Shown piece after piece: positions 29,236 to 37,250 of a stretch of DNA of 64,000 bases. The notes below the pieces were generated by a model. The model did not search any database. It saw only the letters and a list, made by a program, of their open reading frames with translations, and was not told where the DNA came from. How positions within the stretch are numbered: position 1 is the stretch's first letter; each line of letters opens with the position of its first letter. A program made the translations under genes and the position numbers. This DNA comes from a bacterium (GTDB lineage Bacteria; Myxococcota_A; Polyangia; Nannocystales; Nannocystaceae): the NCBI GenBank assembly GCA_024742475.1, contig JANSYI010000015.1, forward strand, positions 1-64,000, in the 5' to 3' direction.

Positions 29236-30198
29236 ATGTATTTCCCGTATCTGTGGTGTCGGCAAGAGGAAGCGCTGGCTATCGTTGAACTCGCGACTGC
29301 TGGACTTCTCGCGGAAACGACGGTGCCAATCTTTGTACCCGTCGACACCAAGCCGAGTACGGAGTCTCGCATCGAGAAAATCCTTGCCGGCGGAGGCCGG
29401 ATCGCGCTCGTCGTGAACTCTGCCTCTGGGCGACCCGCGCCAAAGCACGAGGACGTGAAGAAGATGCTGGCCGGAAAGAAAATCGCTCCCCACGCGAGTT
29501 CGGTATTCCCTGCATTCGAGCTACGCGGAGGCATGGCCCTTGGGGAGCTCCAGACCTTTGCTGGAGGCTTCACGAGCGGCCCGCTCGTGGTCGTTCACCG
29601 CGATCATACTCACTCCGCCGCAGACGTGAACACGGCGCTCGGGTCAGCCGTCTCGCGATCAGTGCACATCTTCGTTGGTCGGACGGTCGGCACCCATACG
29701 GGGCTCGCTGGACTGGGAACGGTCTTGCTGCGCGACGACTTTCAGCATCGCGCGCCGAACGGAGCCTACCCGAACGCTAGCCAGTTCGGGGACCTCGTGT
29801 TCCAGTATCGGGCGCTTGGCCACAAGGGGTTCGGTGACTTCGCGACCGTTGGAGACCGGCCTCCGACGACCGGAGGTGGCGCCGCGAAGCACGTGGCGCT
29901 TCACCTGACCTATCCCGCCCAGGGAAGCACGATTCACTGCCAGCACTTCGTCTCCGGGCCACCCGGGACGAAGGGGGACACGGCAACGAAGTATCTGCAC
30001 GCTCTCGCGAAGCTCACGGCGGCGACCGGCAGCCCTCCGACCGGCGTGTGGTCGACGCTCGGCTCGCAAGGCTTCGCCTCCTCGCACACGCGGAGCCATT
30101 TCCCGGGGCTGGGCCAGCCGAAGCGGTGGAGTATCATGCACCACATCGAAATCACGCAGCGCATCATGACCGCGGCGAGCGCGAGAGCCTTCATCTAG
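29236..30198 (+). CDS. sce7725 family protein
   Basis: 320 residues from the ATG at 29236. This start is chosen because the family begins MYFPYLxxxQ, and here the protein opens MYFPYLWCRQEEALAIVEL. Further family-like features are PIFVPVDTK near residue 35, FVGRTVGTHTGLAG and a C-terminal HHIEITQRIM. The family is named after a Sorangium gene and usually sits next to sce7726, as it does here. Its activity is not established. Lower-GC, less biased codons than the chromosomal genes on the left fit horizontal transfer. An upstream ATG at 29167 would add 23 residues without family support. Confidence 0.8.
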   Translation: MYFPYLWCRQEEALAIVELATAGLLAETTVPIFVPVDTKPSTESRIEKILAGGGRIALVVNSASGRPAPKHEDVKKMLAGKKIAPHASSVFPAFELRGGMALGELQTFAGGFTSGPLVVVHRDHTHSAADVNTALGSAVSRSVHIFVGRTVGTHTGLAGLGTVLLRDDFQHRAPNGAYPNASQFGDLVFQYRALGHKGFGDFATVGDRPPTTGGGAAKHVALHLTYPAQGSTIHCQHFVSGPPGTKGDTATKYLHALAKLTAATGSPPTGVWSTLGSQGFASSHTRSHFPGLGQPKRWSIMHHIEITQRIMTAASARAFI

Positions 30199-30212
30199 TA
30201 GACTGCGGCGCG

Positions 30213-31097
30213 TTGGCCTCCGACTACATCCCTGCGTTCGCGGATTTCTTCTCGACGAAGAACCTGGAGATGCTGGCGTGGCACGGTCGCTCCGACGTGG
30301 CCGACCACTGCTCGTCGCTTGCTGCGGCCCGCGGACTCCTTCGTGAGCCGCGCCCAACGCTTGGAGGGCTCGCCGAAGCTCTCTTCCGAGGTCTCTCAAA
30401 GCACTGTCGCGTCGAGTATTTGTTCAAGTCGGTCGCGTTGAACAGGATCCTCTACGGCCGGCACTCCCCAAACACCGTTGGCTTCTTCTTCGAAATGGCG
30501 GTAGGGGAGTCGAGAGCCGACATCGTCGTGGTGAACGGCAGGGGCCGAGTGATAGAGGTGAAGACTGACCGCGATGACCTCACGCGGCTCCCAATGCAAC
30601 TGGGAGACTACTTCAAATGCTTCGGGGAGGTCGCGTTATTCGTTGAACGCAGCCGGGCAGAACACGTCACAAGGCTACTTCCTGAAGAGGTTGGGGTGGT
30701 GACCATGAGCTCCCGGCAGTACATGACCTGGGTCCGCCGCCCCAGGGAGACATTGGAGCGCCTGGAGCATGAGCCCCTCTATCGGCTTCTCCGAAGGAAA
30801 GAAGTAGATCACCTACTCGAATCCGCCGGCAAGAGCGTTCCCGATGTTGCGCCAGCCGAACGGTGGGATGCATGCCTCGAGGTGTTCGAGACCTTCTCGC
30901 TTCCGCGAGCGTGTCGCCTCACCCACGACATGCTCAAGCGAAGGCGAGACACTCGCGTGAGAGCGTCAGCGAGCGTCGGGTTCCCCGCCTCCATGAGGGC
31001 GGCAGTATTCGGAGCAAGAATGACGGCGGCCGACTGGCGAGCCCTACAGGCTAGAATGGACGAAGCCTACACACCATCACCGCCGCACCGAAGCTGA
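30213..31097 (+). CDS. sce7726 family protein, PD-(D/E)XK-type nuclease signature
   Basis: 294 residues if started at the TTG at 30213, 14 nt after the sce7725 stop. No better start lies before conserved-looking sequence. The segment ESRADIVVVNGRGRVIEVKTD has the Asp, then Glu-x-Lys spacing of PD-(D/E)XK nucleases, preceded by a helix with Glu. The C-terminal third is basic and helical and may bind DNA. The pair is a candidate defence module by position, with no experimental role I know of. The next gene is copy 2 of the small repeat protein. Confidence 0.78.
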   Translation: MASDYIPAFADFFSTKNLEMLAWHGRSDVADHCSSLAAARGLLREPRPTLGGLAEALFRGLSKHCRVEYLFKSVALNRILYGRHSPNTVGFFFEMAVGESRADIVVVNGRGRVIEVKTDRDDLTRLPMQLGDYFKCFGEVALFVERSRAEHVTRLLPEEVGVVTMSSRQYMTWVRRPRETLERLEHEPLYRLLRRKEVDHLLESAGKSVPDVAPAERWDACLEVFETFSLPRACRLTHDMLKRRRDTRVRASASVGFPASMRAAVFGARMTAADWRALQARMDEAYTPSPPHRS

Positions 31098-31128
31098 CTG
31101 GTCCCTGCGTCGCTCTCGCGACGATCGG

Positions 31129-31353
31129 ATGAACCTCTTTCGCTTGGCAGCAAGGGCAATGGAACTTCCCGCACGACTTCGACGCTTCAACGCGGCATGC
31201 GCGTGCTGGCTGGCGATGCAGTTCGGCCGTCGTCATCTCACCGACCACCAGATGCAGCTGCTGGGCGGCGAGACGATGCGGCGGCGGGTCTACGCGGCGC
31301 TCGATCGGTACCGCGAAGGGAGGCCGATGGACGGCCGATGGAGCGCGCCCTGA
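31129..31353 (+). CDS. conserved small protein, copy 2
   Basis: 74 residues from an ATG. The last 50 residues match the gene ending at 29051 with only two amino-acid changes in the aligned core (SHQRQ against DHQMQ), although the DNA differs at about 15 sites. A basic helix RRRVYAALDRYREG is central. Function unknown; its repeated occurrence on both sides of the sce7725/sce7726 genes suggests that it belongs to the element and marks a cassette boundary. Confidence 0.65.
   Translation: MNLFRLAARAMELPARLRRFNAACACWLAMQFGRRHLTDHQMQLLGGETMRRRVYAALDRYREGRPMDGRWSAP
31199..31352 (+). repeat. 154-bp direct repeat, copy 2
   Basis: Partner of 28897-29050, same orientation. The 2.15 kb between the copies contains only the sce7725 and sce7726 genes and short spacers. 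Confidence 0.85.
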
Positions 31354-31363
31354 GGCTCCGCCG

Positions 31364-31600
31364 CTACCGTCGGCGCCTGCGGTCTCTCTGACGGCGAACG
31401 GGCTTGGGCTTGCGCTGAGGCTTCTCGTCGTTCTCGTCGGCGGTGCCTTCGTGGTCGGTGGCGTCTTCGTGGTCGGTGGCGTCTTCGTGGTCGGTGGCGT
31501 CTTCGTGGTCGGTGGCGCCTTCGTGGTCGGAGGCCGCTGGCTTCTCAGCAGCGGGAGCGGTGCTGTCCCTCTCGGGGGTCTTGTCGTTCGGTGTCGTCAT
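31364..31600 (-). CDS. small charged repeat protein
   Basis: 78 residues from the ATG at 31600, preceded by GAGAACCGAG. It has four to five tandem ATDHED-type hexapeptides in the middle and a very basic tail (KPVRRQRDRRRRR). It is likely disordered, perhaps a nucleic-acid or protein binder. It follows the gene at 31674 with a gap of about 70 nt on the same strand. Confidence 0.6.
   Translation of the reverse strand: MTTPNDKTPERDSTAPAAEKPAASDHEGATDHEDATDHEDATDHEDATDHEGTADENDEKPQRKPKPVRRQRDRRRRR
31448..31530 (-). repeat. 18-bp tandem repeat within a coding gene
   Basis: Four to five copies of an 18-bp unit (plus strand TTCGTGGTCGGTGGCGTC, with small variation), encoding ATDHED. The period is six codons, so length changes keep the frame. 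Confidence 0.9.
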
Positions 31601-31673
31601 CTCGGTTCTCGTGTCTGCCGCGAACGCGGCTGTGGTGTTGCTCGTTGGATGTGAACGCGTCAGCGGCGGGGGC

Positions 31674-32807
31674 TCACATGAGTCCGGCGTCGGCGAAGAA
31701 CTGCTGCAGCCGAGTCGCTCGCTCCTCGTCGCCCAGCGCATCGAGGAACGGCGTCATGATGCTGACCTTCTGCAACGTGCTCATCCCGTCGAGCTTGGCC
31801 TTCAGGCGTTCGGCGAGCTCGACGAACGCCTCGTCATCAGTCTGGCTGGCCAGGCTCTCGAAGTCTGACCAGTGCTCGCCGAGCGCTTCGGCGATGGCGC
31901 TCCGTCGGCCGGCGATGATCTCGGAGAGGGTGCGGGAGTGTTCGCAGAGTCCTGCGCTGTCTTCAGGTTCGGTCACTGTTTCCTCGCTCGGCGACGGGTC
32001 GCCGTTCGGCGCGCTCGCTTGCTTCCGCTTGTACTCACGCTCGCGCTCTGCGTTGCGCTCACGCTCGAGCTTCTCTCGTGCGAACGCCTTGCCCATCTCG
32101 GCCAAGTCCTCCATGGGAACCTTGCTGATCAGATCCATGAACGCTTCCTTGACGTTCTCGCTTCGAGCTCGCTTGTTCGTCGCCTCCGCTTGCGCGACGG
32201 CAGCTTCGAGCTCGAGCTCGAGAGCGCGGGTCTTGTGCGCGACCTCGGCGTCGCTGGGGCGGATCTTGTCGGCGACGTTGCCGGTCAGCTCGGAGATCGG
32301 CTTGATCATCCCCGTCATCGCCTTGGCGAGATCCATGTAGTTCTTGTGAGCGTCGGCAGCGATGTCTCGCAGCAGGGCATTGCTGGAGGTGATCACATCG
32401 GCCTCGGTCTCTTTCTTCGTGGGGGCGCCCCTCTTCGGCTGAACCTTGAACCGCTCCGAGAACAGCGACTTGAGATCCCCCTTCTCGTTGATCGCGTAGC
32501 CGGTCACGCGCCAGTTGACGGGCTTCGTGTACTCGGCCTGCCCGTTGGCGCAGATCTCGACGATGGACACGGCGAGGTCACTGGCGTCGTCTCGACGCTC
32601 GCGCTCGCCGATCTTCTCGGTCTCGTCGTCGTGCTCGACGGTGAAGCCTCGGCCGGAGTCCTGGTAGCCGCCGCCGCGGCTGTGGACCTCGATGCCCACC
32701 TGGGCAAGGCGACTCCCTGCGTCGAAGATGTGGCGGGCGAGCAGTGTCGCCGGATTCGCAGTCGCGTCGCCGCCTTCGGTCGCGTTGATGTACGGCTCGA
32801 ACCTCAC
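31674..32807 (-). CDS. unknown protein with central coiled coil
   Basis: 377 residues from a GTG. The first ~125 residues are mixed alpha/beta with WRVTGYAINEKGD; residues ~170-260 are a long charged helical region (ALELELEAAVAQAEATNKRA and following) likely to form a coiled coil; the C-terminal ~100 residues form helical repeats. No signal or membrane segment. It is transcribed away from the large rightward operon across a shared promoter region, and could be a regulator or a scaffold-like protein of the element. No family recognised. Confidence 0.7.
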   Translation of the reverse strand: MRFEPYINATEGGDATANPATLLARHIFDAGSRLAQVGIEVHSRGGGYQDSGRGFTVEHDDETEKIGERERRDDASDLAVSIVEICANGQAEYTKPVNWRVTGYAINEKGDLKSLFSERFKVQPKRGAPTKKETEADVITSSNALLRDIAADAHKNYMDLAKAMTGMIKPISELTGNVADKIRPSDAEVAHKTRALELELEAAVAQAEATNKRARSENVKEAFMDLISKVPMEDLAEMGKAFAREKLERERNAEREREYKRKQASAPNGDPSPSEETVTEPEDSAGLCEHSRTLSEIIAGRRSAIAEALGEHWSDFESLASQTDDEAFVELAERLKAKLDGMSTLQKVSIMTPFLDALGDEERATRLQQFFADAGLM

Positions 32808-33126
32808 GGATTCACACGCTAGGGAGATCTCCTCGTTGAGCCAATCACACCCTTGCGCGCTGAAAACGTCCGCGACAGAGCGCAGAAGTAGTGACGCGCA
32901 GACGACCGAGGGTTGGATTCTTCAGATTTCTTGCCGCACGCGCCGCAGTCGCCCGATTCGGCGATCTGTGGAGTGAACGCGAAGTGAAATGAAGGGAGTG
33001 ACGCGGAGACGAGATCCCGCGAAACCGAAAGGGAACCCATGCGTCGACCCGCTCGGGCCTCGTCCCTCTGCGCCCCGGGTCTGACCGATACCGACAGCAG
33101 GGGACACGCACGAAGAGACCATCCAC
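32808..33126. promoter_or_regulatory. divergent promoter region of the element
   Basis: 319 bp between divergent genes, with no convincing gene. It must drive both the leftward pair and the rightward operon. A perfect 10-bp palindrome GGAGATCTCC lies at 32823-32832, close to the leftward start, and may be an operator. An AT-richer patch at 32925-32940 (TTCTTCAGATTTCTTG) is a possible promoter core. No hexamers can be named with confidence. Confidence 0.5.
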
Positions 33127-33519
33127 ATGTCCGTCCCCGCGAAAGTCTTCCGTAACAAGACCCCCTCCGAGTCCGCCGACATCGCCAACGCGAAGATCAA
33201 GGCCGCGAAGAAGAGCGCCGCCAAGAAGGCGAACGAGGCCGAGGCAGCCGTCGAGGCAGCCGCCGGCGAAGCGAAGCTGCAAGGCGCGGCTCAGGCCGGC
33301 ACCACGATCGCCGCAGACGCCGGGATGGAGGCGATCTTCGCCTACTCCAAGAGTGCCGCGAAATACGAGGGCTGGGCTGCAGGAGCGGTCACGGTGGGCG
33401 CCGGACTGGGTGCCGTGGCGACCGAAGGCTACGGATCGAGCGTGCTGATGGGGCTCGCGACCGCAGCTGGCGGACGCCTCGCACGCAAGGGCGTGCGCAT
33501 GGCGATGGGCGCCGCCTGA
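33127..33519 (+). CDS. first protein of rightward operon: Lys/Ala helix and Gly-rich hydrophobic tail
   Basis: 130 residues. Residues ~10-60 form a Lys/Ala/Glu helix (SADIANAKIKAAKKSAAKKA), then a region rich in Ala and Gly with hydrophobic patches (WAAGAVTVGAGLGAVATEG) that may insert in a membrane, and a basic end. The composition resembles small, abundant phage coat-associated or membrane proteins, but no family is recognised. It is preceded by a purine-rich ribosome site (GAAGAGACC). Confidence 0.65.
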   Translation: MSVPAKVFRNKTPSESADIANAKIKAAKKSAAKKANEAEAAVEAAAGEAKLQGAAQAGTTIAADAGMEAIFAYSKSAAKYEGWAAGAVTVGAGLGAVATEGYGSSVLMGLATAAGGRLARKGVRMAMGAA

Positions 33520-33628
33520 GCGCCTCGCCGCAACACGACAACAACAGCACCGGCGTGACCGGAGGCTGAGACGACTTCGCCGGAACGAGGCCCGGCCCAA
33601 CGCAAAAGCCTCGCTGGAGAAGAGACCC

Positions 33629-34222
33629 ATGTCCCGAGTGATCAGCCAAACTTTCCCCAACCGATCCGCCGGAGTCGGCGGCTGCGACTGCAGCGATGCC
33701 GACGCAGCTCGCCACGCCCGCAAGTGCCGCTCGCAGCGACTGCCGATCAACCGCGACGTGCCCGCGCCTACGGTCGCCGGCGGCGAGGTCACACAGGCGA
33801 CCATCATCGAGATCGAGCCCGACCACGATGGCGACATCTTCGACCCCGACACGCTGTTCCTCACCGCGGAGTACGTGAACGAGGACGGCAACCTCACCGA
33901 CGCCCAGGACATCTACGTTCGCCAGATCAAGATCGGGCGAAAGAACTTCGACTGTTTGTCCCAGGATGAAGAGCTCGGCGTTCAAGTTCTCGCGTTCTCC
34001 CAGCCCGAATGCTGCGAGGGCCTCGAGGTGTGCATCCCTCCCTTCGAGAACAAAGACAACGCGAAGGACTCGCTCAAGATCGAGATCGTGAACGCGCAAA
34101 CCGAGACGCTCGACGACGGCAACGTGGTCGGACGAGCGGTGCGGCTCCGCGGGTACCTCAAGGGCAGCTGCACCAGCTGTGGCTACGAGGCAGCCTGCCC
34201 GACCCCCGCCACCCGAGGCTGA
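33629..34222 (+). CDS. Cys-containing beta-rich protein, candidate structural protein
   Basis: 197 residues, preceded by GGAGAAGAGACCC. After a Cys-rich N terminus (GGCDCSDAD) come predicted beta strands: TIIEIEPDHDGDIFDPDTLF, YVRQIKIGRKNFDC, LGVQVLAFSQPE, LKIEIVNAQTE and AVRLRGYLKGS. About ten Cys are present. The strand order and size would suit a single beta-barrel (jelly-roll) protein, but this is inferred from pattern alone. It is one of the first genes of the operon, where an abundant particle protein might be expected. No membrane helix. Confidence 0.6.
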   Translation: MSRVISQTFPNRSAGVGGCDCSDADAARHARKCRSQRLPINRDVPAPTVAGGEVTQATIIEIEPDHDGDIFDPDTLFLTAEYVNEDGNLTDAQDIYVRQIKIGRKNFDCLSQDEELGVQVLAFSQPECCEGLEVCIPPFENKDNAKDSLKIEIVNAQTETLDDGNVVGRAVRLRGYLKGSCTSCGYEAACPTPATRG

Positions 34223-34251
34223 GTTCTTCTCGCCTCCTCGAGGATTGAACG

Positions 34252-34968
34252 ATGTCCGAGTCGCGCGCACAGCCGATCGTGTCCGCCGGTGAGCCGTTCT
34301 GCGCTCACTCGGCGGGTGAGAAGGCTGTGCACGCGTTCGGAGCGTTCGATCCGTTCGGGGTGGAGGAGTGGGGCGATGTCTTCTACTGGCACTGGGGGAG
34401 GAGTAGCGACCGAGAGTGGCTGTACTCCCTCCGTTTCGAAGTCCTCTCGAGCCTCCGAACCGGAGGTCCGCTGGCGCCGGTCGGCGACCCGGCCAAGAAC
34501 CTCGCCTCGGCGGCATCGCGAGGACACCTGCGCTTTCGCGTGGAGGCCTCGCGTCTCGACGGCCGAGAGCCCACCGACTTCTACTGCGACGCGTCCGGCG
34601 TCGACATCTATGCGCGAGACGTTCGCGTCGAGCTCTACGCGCCGGATGGCATCGACATCGCAGGCGACGAGGACGCGAGCCAGGGTGGAGGCCTCGGCGT
34701 GCTCGACGAGTACATCGCGCCTTCCGTGACCAGGATCGGATCCGCGCTTCGTCCGGTCGCAACCCTGCATACATACGCCGCCGCGGCGTCCCTGCACCCC
34801 GTCCCGCCTCGAGCTCAACGCTACGCGGTGCTCAGCGGCGAGACGCCAGACCTGCTGGTCGGCAACACCACGGTCATGGCCAATGCTCCGGCGACCGGCC
34901 CGATCGGCGGCGTCGATGGTCTACGCGTCGAAGCGGACTCGATTGTCGCCTGGGAGGTGGCGCCGTGA
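34252..34968 (+). CDS. beta-rich protein, candidate structural protein
   Basis: 238 residues. Trp- and Tyr-rich N-terminal half (WGDVFYWHWGRSSDREW, then HLRFRVEASRL and YARDVRVELYAP) followed by a second beta-rich half with LLVGNTTVMANAP and a strand ending SIVAWEVAP. No signal, helix or catalytic motif. It could be a second barrel-type particle protein paired with the product of 33629, or an adhesin. Its stop overlaps the next start (TGATG). Confidence 0.55.
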   Translation: MSESRAQPIVSAGEPFCAHSAGEKAVHAFGAFDPFGVEEWGDVFYWHWGRSSDREWLYSLRFEVLSSLRTGGPLAPVGDPAKNLASAASRGHLRFRVEASRLDGREPTDFYCDASGVDIYARDVRVELYAPDGIDIAGDEDASQGGGLGVLDEYIAPSVTRIGSALRPVATLHTYAAAASLHPVPPRAQRYAVLSGETPDLLVGNTTVMANAPATGPIGGVDGLRVEADSIVAWEVAP

Positions 34969-35414
34969 TGGTCCTCGGGTTCACGACCCAAGCGGTGACA
35001 GAGCCGCAGATCCGCCGGCTCCTCGACCTCGTAGTCCGCGAGAACACGGCTCTGTTCCTCGGTCGGCTTCGCGCAGGCCAGCAGGTGCAGAGCGCGGCCG
35101 ATGCCGAGCTCCGCTACTGTCCCGACCGCGCCAGCCCGCACGAGATCGTGATCCTCGACGCGGCCAGCCTGCTCGACCAGGGCGTGGGCAGCTGCGGCTC
35201 GATCGCGGCGTACGAGGTCGCGTACCTCCGCGCCATCGCCCAGCACCAAGGCACGCCTGCGCCGGTCGCTGCGGGGCGCTACGCACCCGAGTTGCGGCGC
35301 CAGCCGACCCGCAATGATGTCGCCTACTGGCACGCGATCGTGCGGACCCCCTCCGGACTCTACGACCCCACCCGCCACCTGCCCCAGGTGTGCGTCACCC
35401 CGAGCTACGCATGA
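34968..35414 (+). CDS. transglutaminase-like cysteine protease or amidase
   Basis: 148 residues. The triad of the transglutaminase-like fold is visible: Cys76 in QGVGSCGSIAAYE, His122 in AYWHAIVRTPSG and Asp133 in LYDPT. Length is near the minimum for a single catalytic domain. In viruses such proteins can process structural proteins or cut peptidoglycan cross-links; here either is possible. No signal peptide. It overlaps the previous gene by 1 nt and the next by 4 nt (ATGA). Confidence 0.7.
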   Translation: MVLGFTTQAVTEPQIRRLLDLVVRENTALFLGRLRAGQQVQSAADAELRYCPDRASPHEIVILDAASLLDQGVGSCGSIAAYEVAYLRAIAQHQGTPAPVAAGRYAPELRRQPTRNDVAYWHAIVRTPSGLYDPTRHLPQVCVTPSYA

Positions 35415-36466
35415 CCGCAGCCGCCAAGAAGACGCCGGAGACCGCCGAGGACCGCAAGCGAAAGCGACGCCGCAACGTTGCGATCGGGACCGGGATTGGC
35501 ATGGCCGTCCTGTCGGGCGTGCTCCTGTTCGCGCGCAACGCCTCGGCGGACAGCAAGCGGCTCAAGGCTCCGCCCAAGAAGCCCCGAGGGGGCGATGGCG
35601 ACGCGTCCAGCGGTGGCTCGTCGGGCGGCGGCTCGCGGCGCACCAGCCCCGACAGCGGTGGTGACCGCGGGTCCCGTGGCCCCGGCGGCGGAGGTTCGAC
35701 TGACGGCGGTGGTGATCCCCCAACCCGCACGACGCCCGACGGCGGCTCTGGTGGAGCTCGGACGCCCCCTCGGCGTACGACACCCGAAGGCACCACGCCC
35801 ACGGGGCCGGACCCAACGATCGACGAACTGCCGTACAACAGTGAGAACCCCGACCCGGGCACGTTCTACCAGGTCACCGCTGGCGGCGAGGATGCCAAGG
35901 GCCTCCTCAACATCGCACGCCGCTACGCACTCACGAGCCTATTTCTGGCCGCACGAAACGTCGGCGAGCTGGACGACGACGGCGCTCGGAACTGGGCCTC
36001 GGAGAAGGCCCCCGACGCGGAGAAGCTCCGCGAGTGGGCCGACTACATCCTGTGCGTTGCGTGGAACGACGTGCTCTACGGGAGCTTCCGAGTTTCCGCG
36101 AACAACCGTCGTGGACCGCACGGGCGAGGGATCCCGCTCTCGCCGATGCACGCGGACAACTGGCAGCGGCTCCTCGAGGGCCGCAACCCGCTCCGCAACG
36201 TCCGGCTCCACTCCGCCGGCGAAGTCGGGACTCCGAGCAACGTCGGGCGAGGAGATCAGCGACTTCCGCTGCTGTGGATGCCTCAGCTCGACGAACAAGT
36301 CCTCTGGGACTCGCGCGGTGCCACGCTGCGCGCCGGCGGTACGTGGGCGAACGGCTTCTCGTTCTACTTCCCGCCGCCGATCGTGATGGCGCGATCGATC
36401 AACGATCCGACCGACGCATCCCTCGGTGCGTGGGGCTGCGGCGAAGGGCGGGCCACTTATGGCTGA
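35411..36466 (+). CDS. membrane-anchored protein with long Gly/Ser/Pro linker
   Basis: 351 residues. A very basic start (KRKRRR) and one membrane helix (about 22-40), then a Gly/Ser/Arg/Pro linker to about residue 140, then a globular domain of about 200 residues. The domain begins PGTFYQVTAGGEDAKGLLNI and continues IARRYALTSLFLAARN, a LysM-like or SPOR-like spacing that may bind peptidoglycan. It ends in aromatic-rich strands (FSFYFPPPIVMA). Overlaps its neighbours by 4 and 8 nt. Confidence 0.65.
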   Translation: MTAAAKKTPETAEDRKRKRRRNVAIGTGIGMAVLSGVLLFARNASADSKRLKAPPKKPRGGDGDASSGGSSGGGSRRTSPDSGGDRGSRGPGGGGSTDGGGDPPTRTTPDGGSGGARTPPRRTTPEGTTPTGPDPTIDELPYNSENPDPGTFYQVTAGGEDAKGLLNIARRYALTSLFLAARNVGELDDDGARNWASEKAPDAEKLREWADYILCVAWNDVLYGSFRVSANNRRGPHGRGIPLSPMHADNWQRLLEGRNPLRNVRLHSAGEVGTPSNVGRGDQRLPLLWMPQLDEQVLWDSRGATLRAGGTWANGFSFYFPPPIVMARSINDPTDASLGAWGCGEGRATYG

Positions 36467-37250
36467 GCCGCTGATCTCCCGCGGACTCGATTGGCTGTCG
36501 GACTGGGGCGACATCGTCTCTGATCTGGGAGCGGCACTGCCGTTCGACCTCAGCACGGAGCCCGCCCACGAACCGGCGCAGGGCCAATACGATGTCGCGA
36601 CGCTGGTGCGCGCGTATCAGCTCGCATGGCTCGGCGAAGCCCCCAATCACGCGACGCCAATCGAGCTGCACGCGCTGCTCGTGACCCTCGACAGCCTGAC
36701 TGCGCAGACCGAAGAGGCGATCGCGGAGCACGCCGAGAGCACGTCTGTCCGCGCGGCGAAGCTGGGCCTTCTCGGCGGCGGCCTGTGGATCGTCGCCGAC
36801 AAGGCGAAGCGAGGAGAGCAGCGCAGCCTCGAAGCGATCGGCCGCGACTTGCGACGGTGGCGCGTGCGGCTCGACAACTACACCGCGCATGTCGAGTCCG
36901 TGATGCCCGAGCGTGAGCAGGACCGATCGGCCGTGCTCTGGGAAGTCACCGCGCCCCTCTTCCTGGGCTGGTACGGCGGCCCGACGGGTGCCGAACTGCC
37001 GATCGTCGGCCAACCCGAGGGCTTCGACCCGACGATTCAGCACCTGGCGGACGTGGGCAGCCCGTTCAGGATCGCGAACATGCTGGGCGTCCAGCTCGCC
37101 TGGAACGATCGGCGCAAGGAGCTGTTCCGCGAGGACATCGAGAGCGGCGCCAAGAAGACGGGCCGGACGATGGCGATCGGCTTCGCCGCTGGCCTTGGCG
37201 GCCTCGGCGTCGGTGTGGCTGCAGCGAACTTCCTGAAAGGACGACGATGA
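36459..37250 (+). CDS. unknown membrane-associated protein (C-terminal helix)
   Basis: 263 residues. Mostly helical. A hydrophobic stretch near 110 (LGLLGGGLWIVAD) and a clear C-terminal helix (IGFAAGLGGLGVGVAAANF) followed by KGRR, giving a tail anchor. The middle carries charged helices with RRWRVRLDNYTAHVESVMPE. No family recognised. Overlaps both neighbours, by 8 nt upstream and ATGA downstream. Confidence 0.6.
   Translation: MAEPLISRGLDWLSDWGDIVSDLGAALPFDLSTEPAHEPAQGQYDVATLVRAYQLAWLGEAPNHATPIELHALLVTLDSLTAQTEEAIAEHAESTSVRAAKLGLLGGGLWIVADKAKRGEQRSLEAIGRDLRRWRVRLDNYTAHVESVMPEREQDRSAVLWEVTAPLFLGWYGGPTGAELPIVGQPEGFDPTIQHLADVGSPFRIANMLGVQLAWNDRRKELFREDIESGAKKTGRTMAIGFAAGLGGLGVGVAAANFLKGRR

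Noticed and set aside
31448-31530. Regular repeat considered as a CRISPR-like array
   Set aside because: Units are directly adjacent with no spacers and keep a reading frame, so it is a coding tandem repeat.
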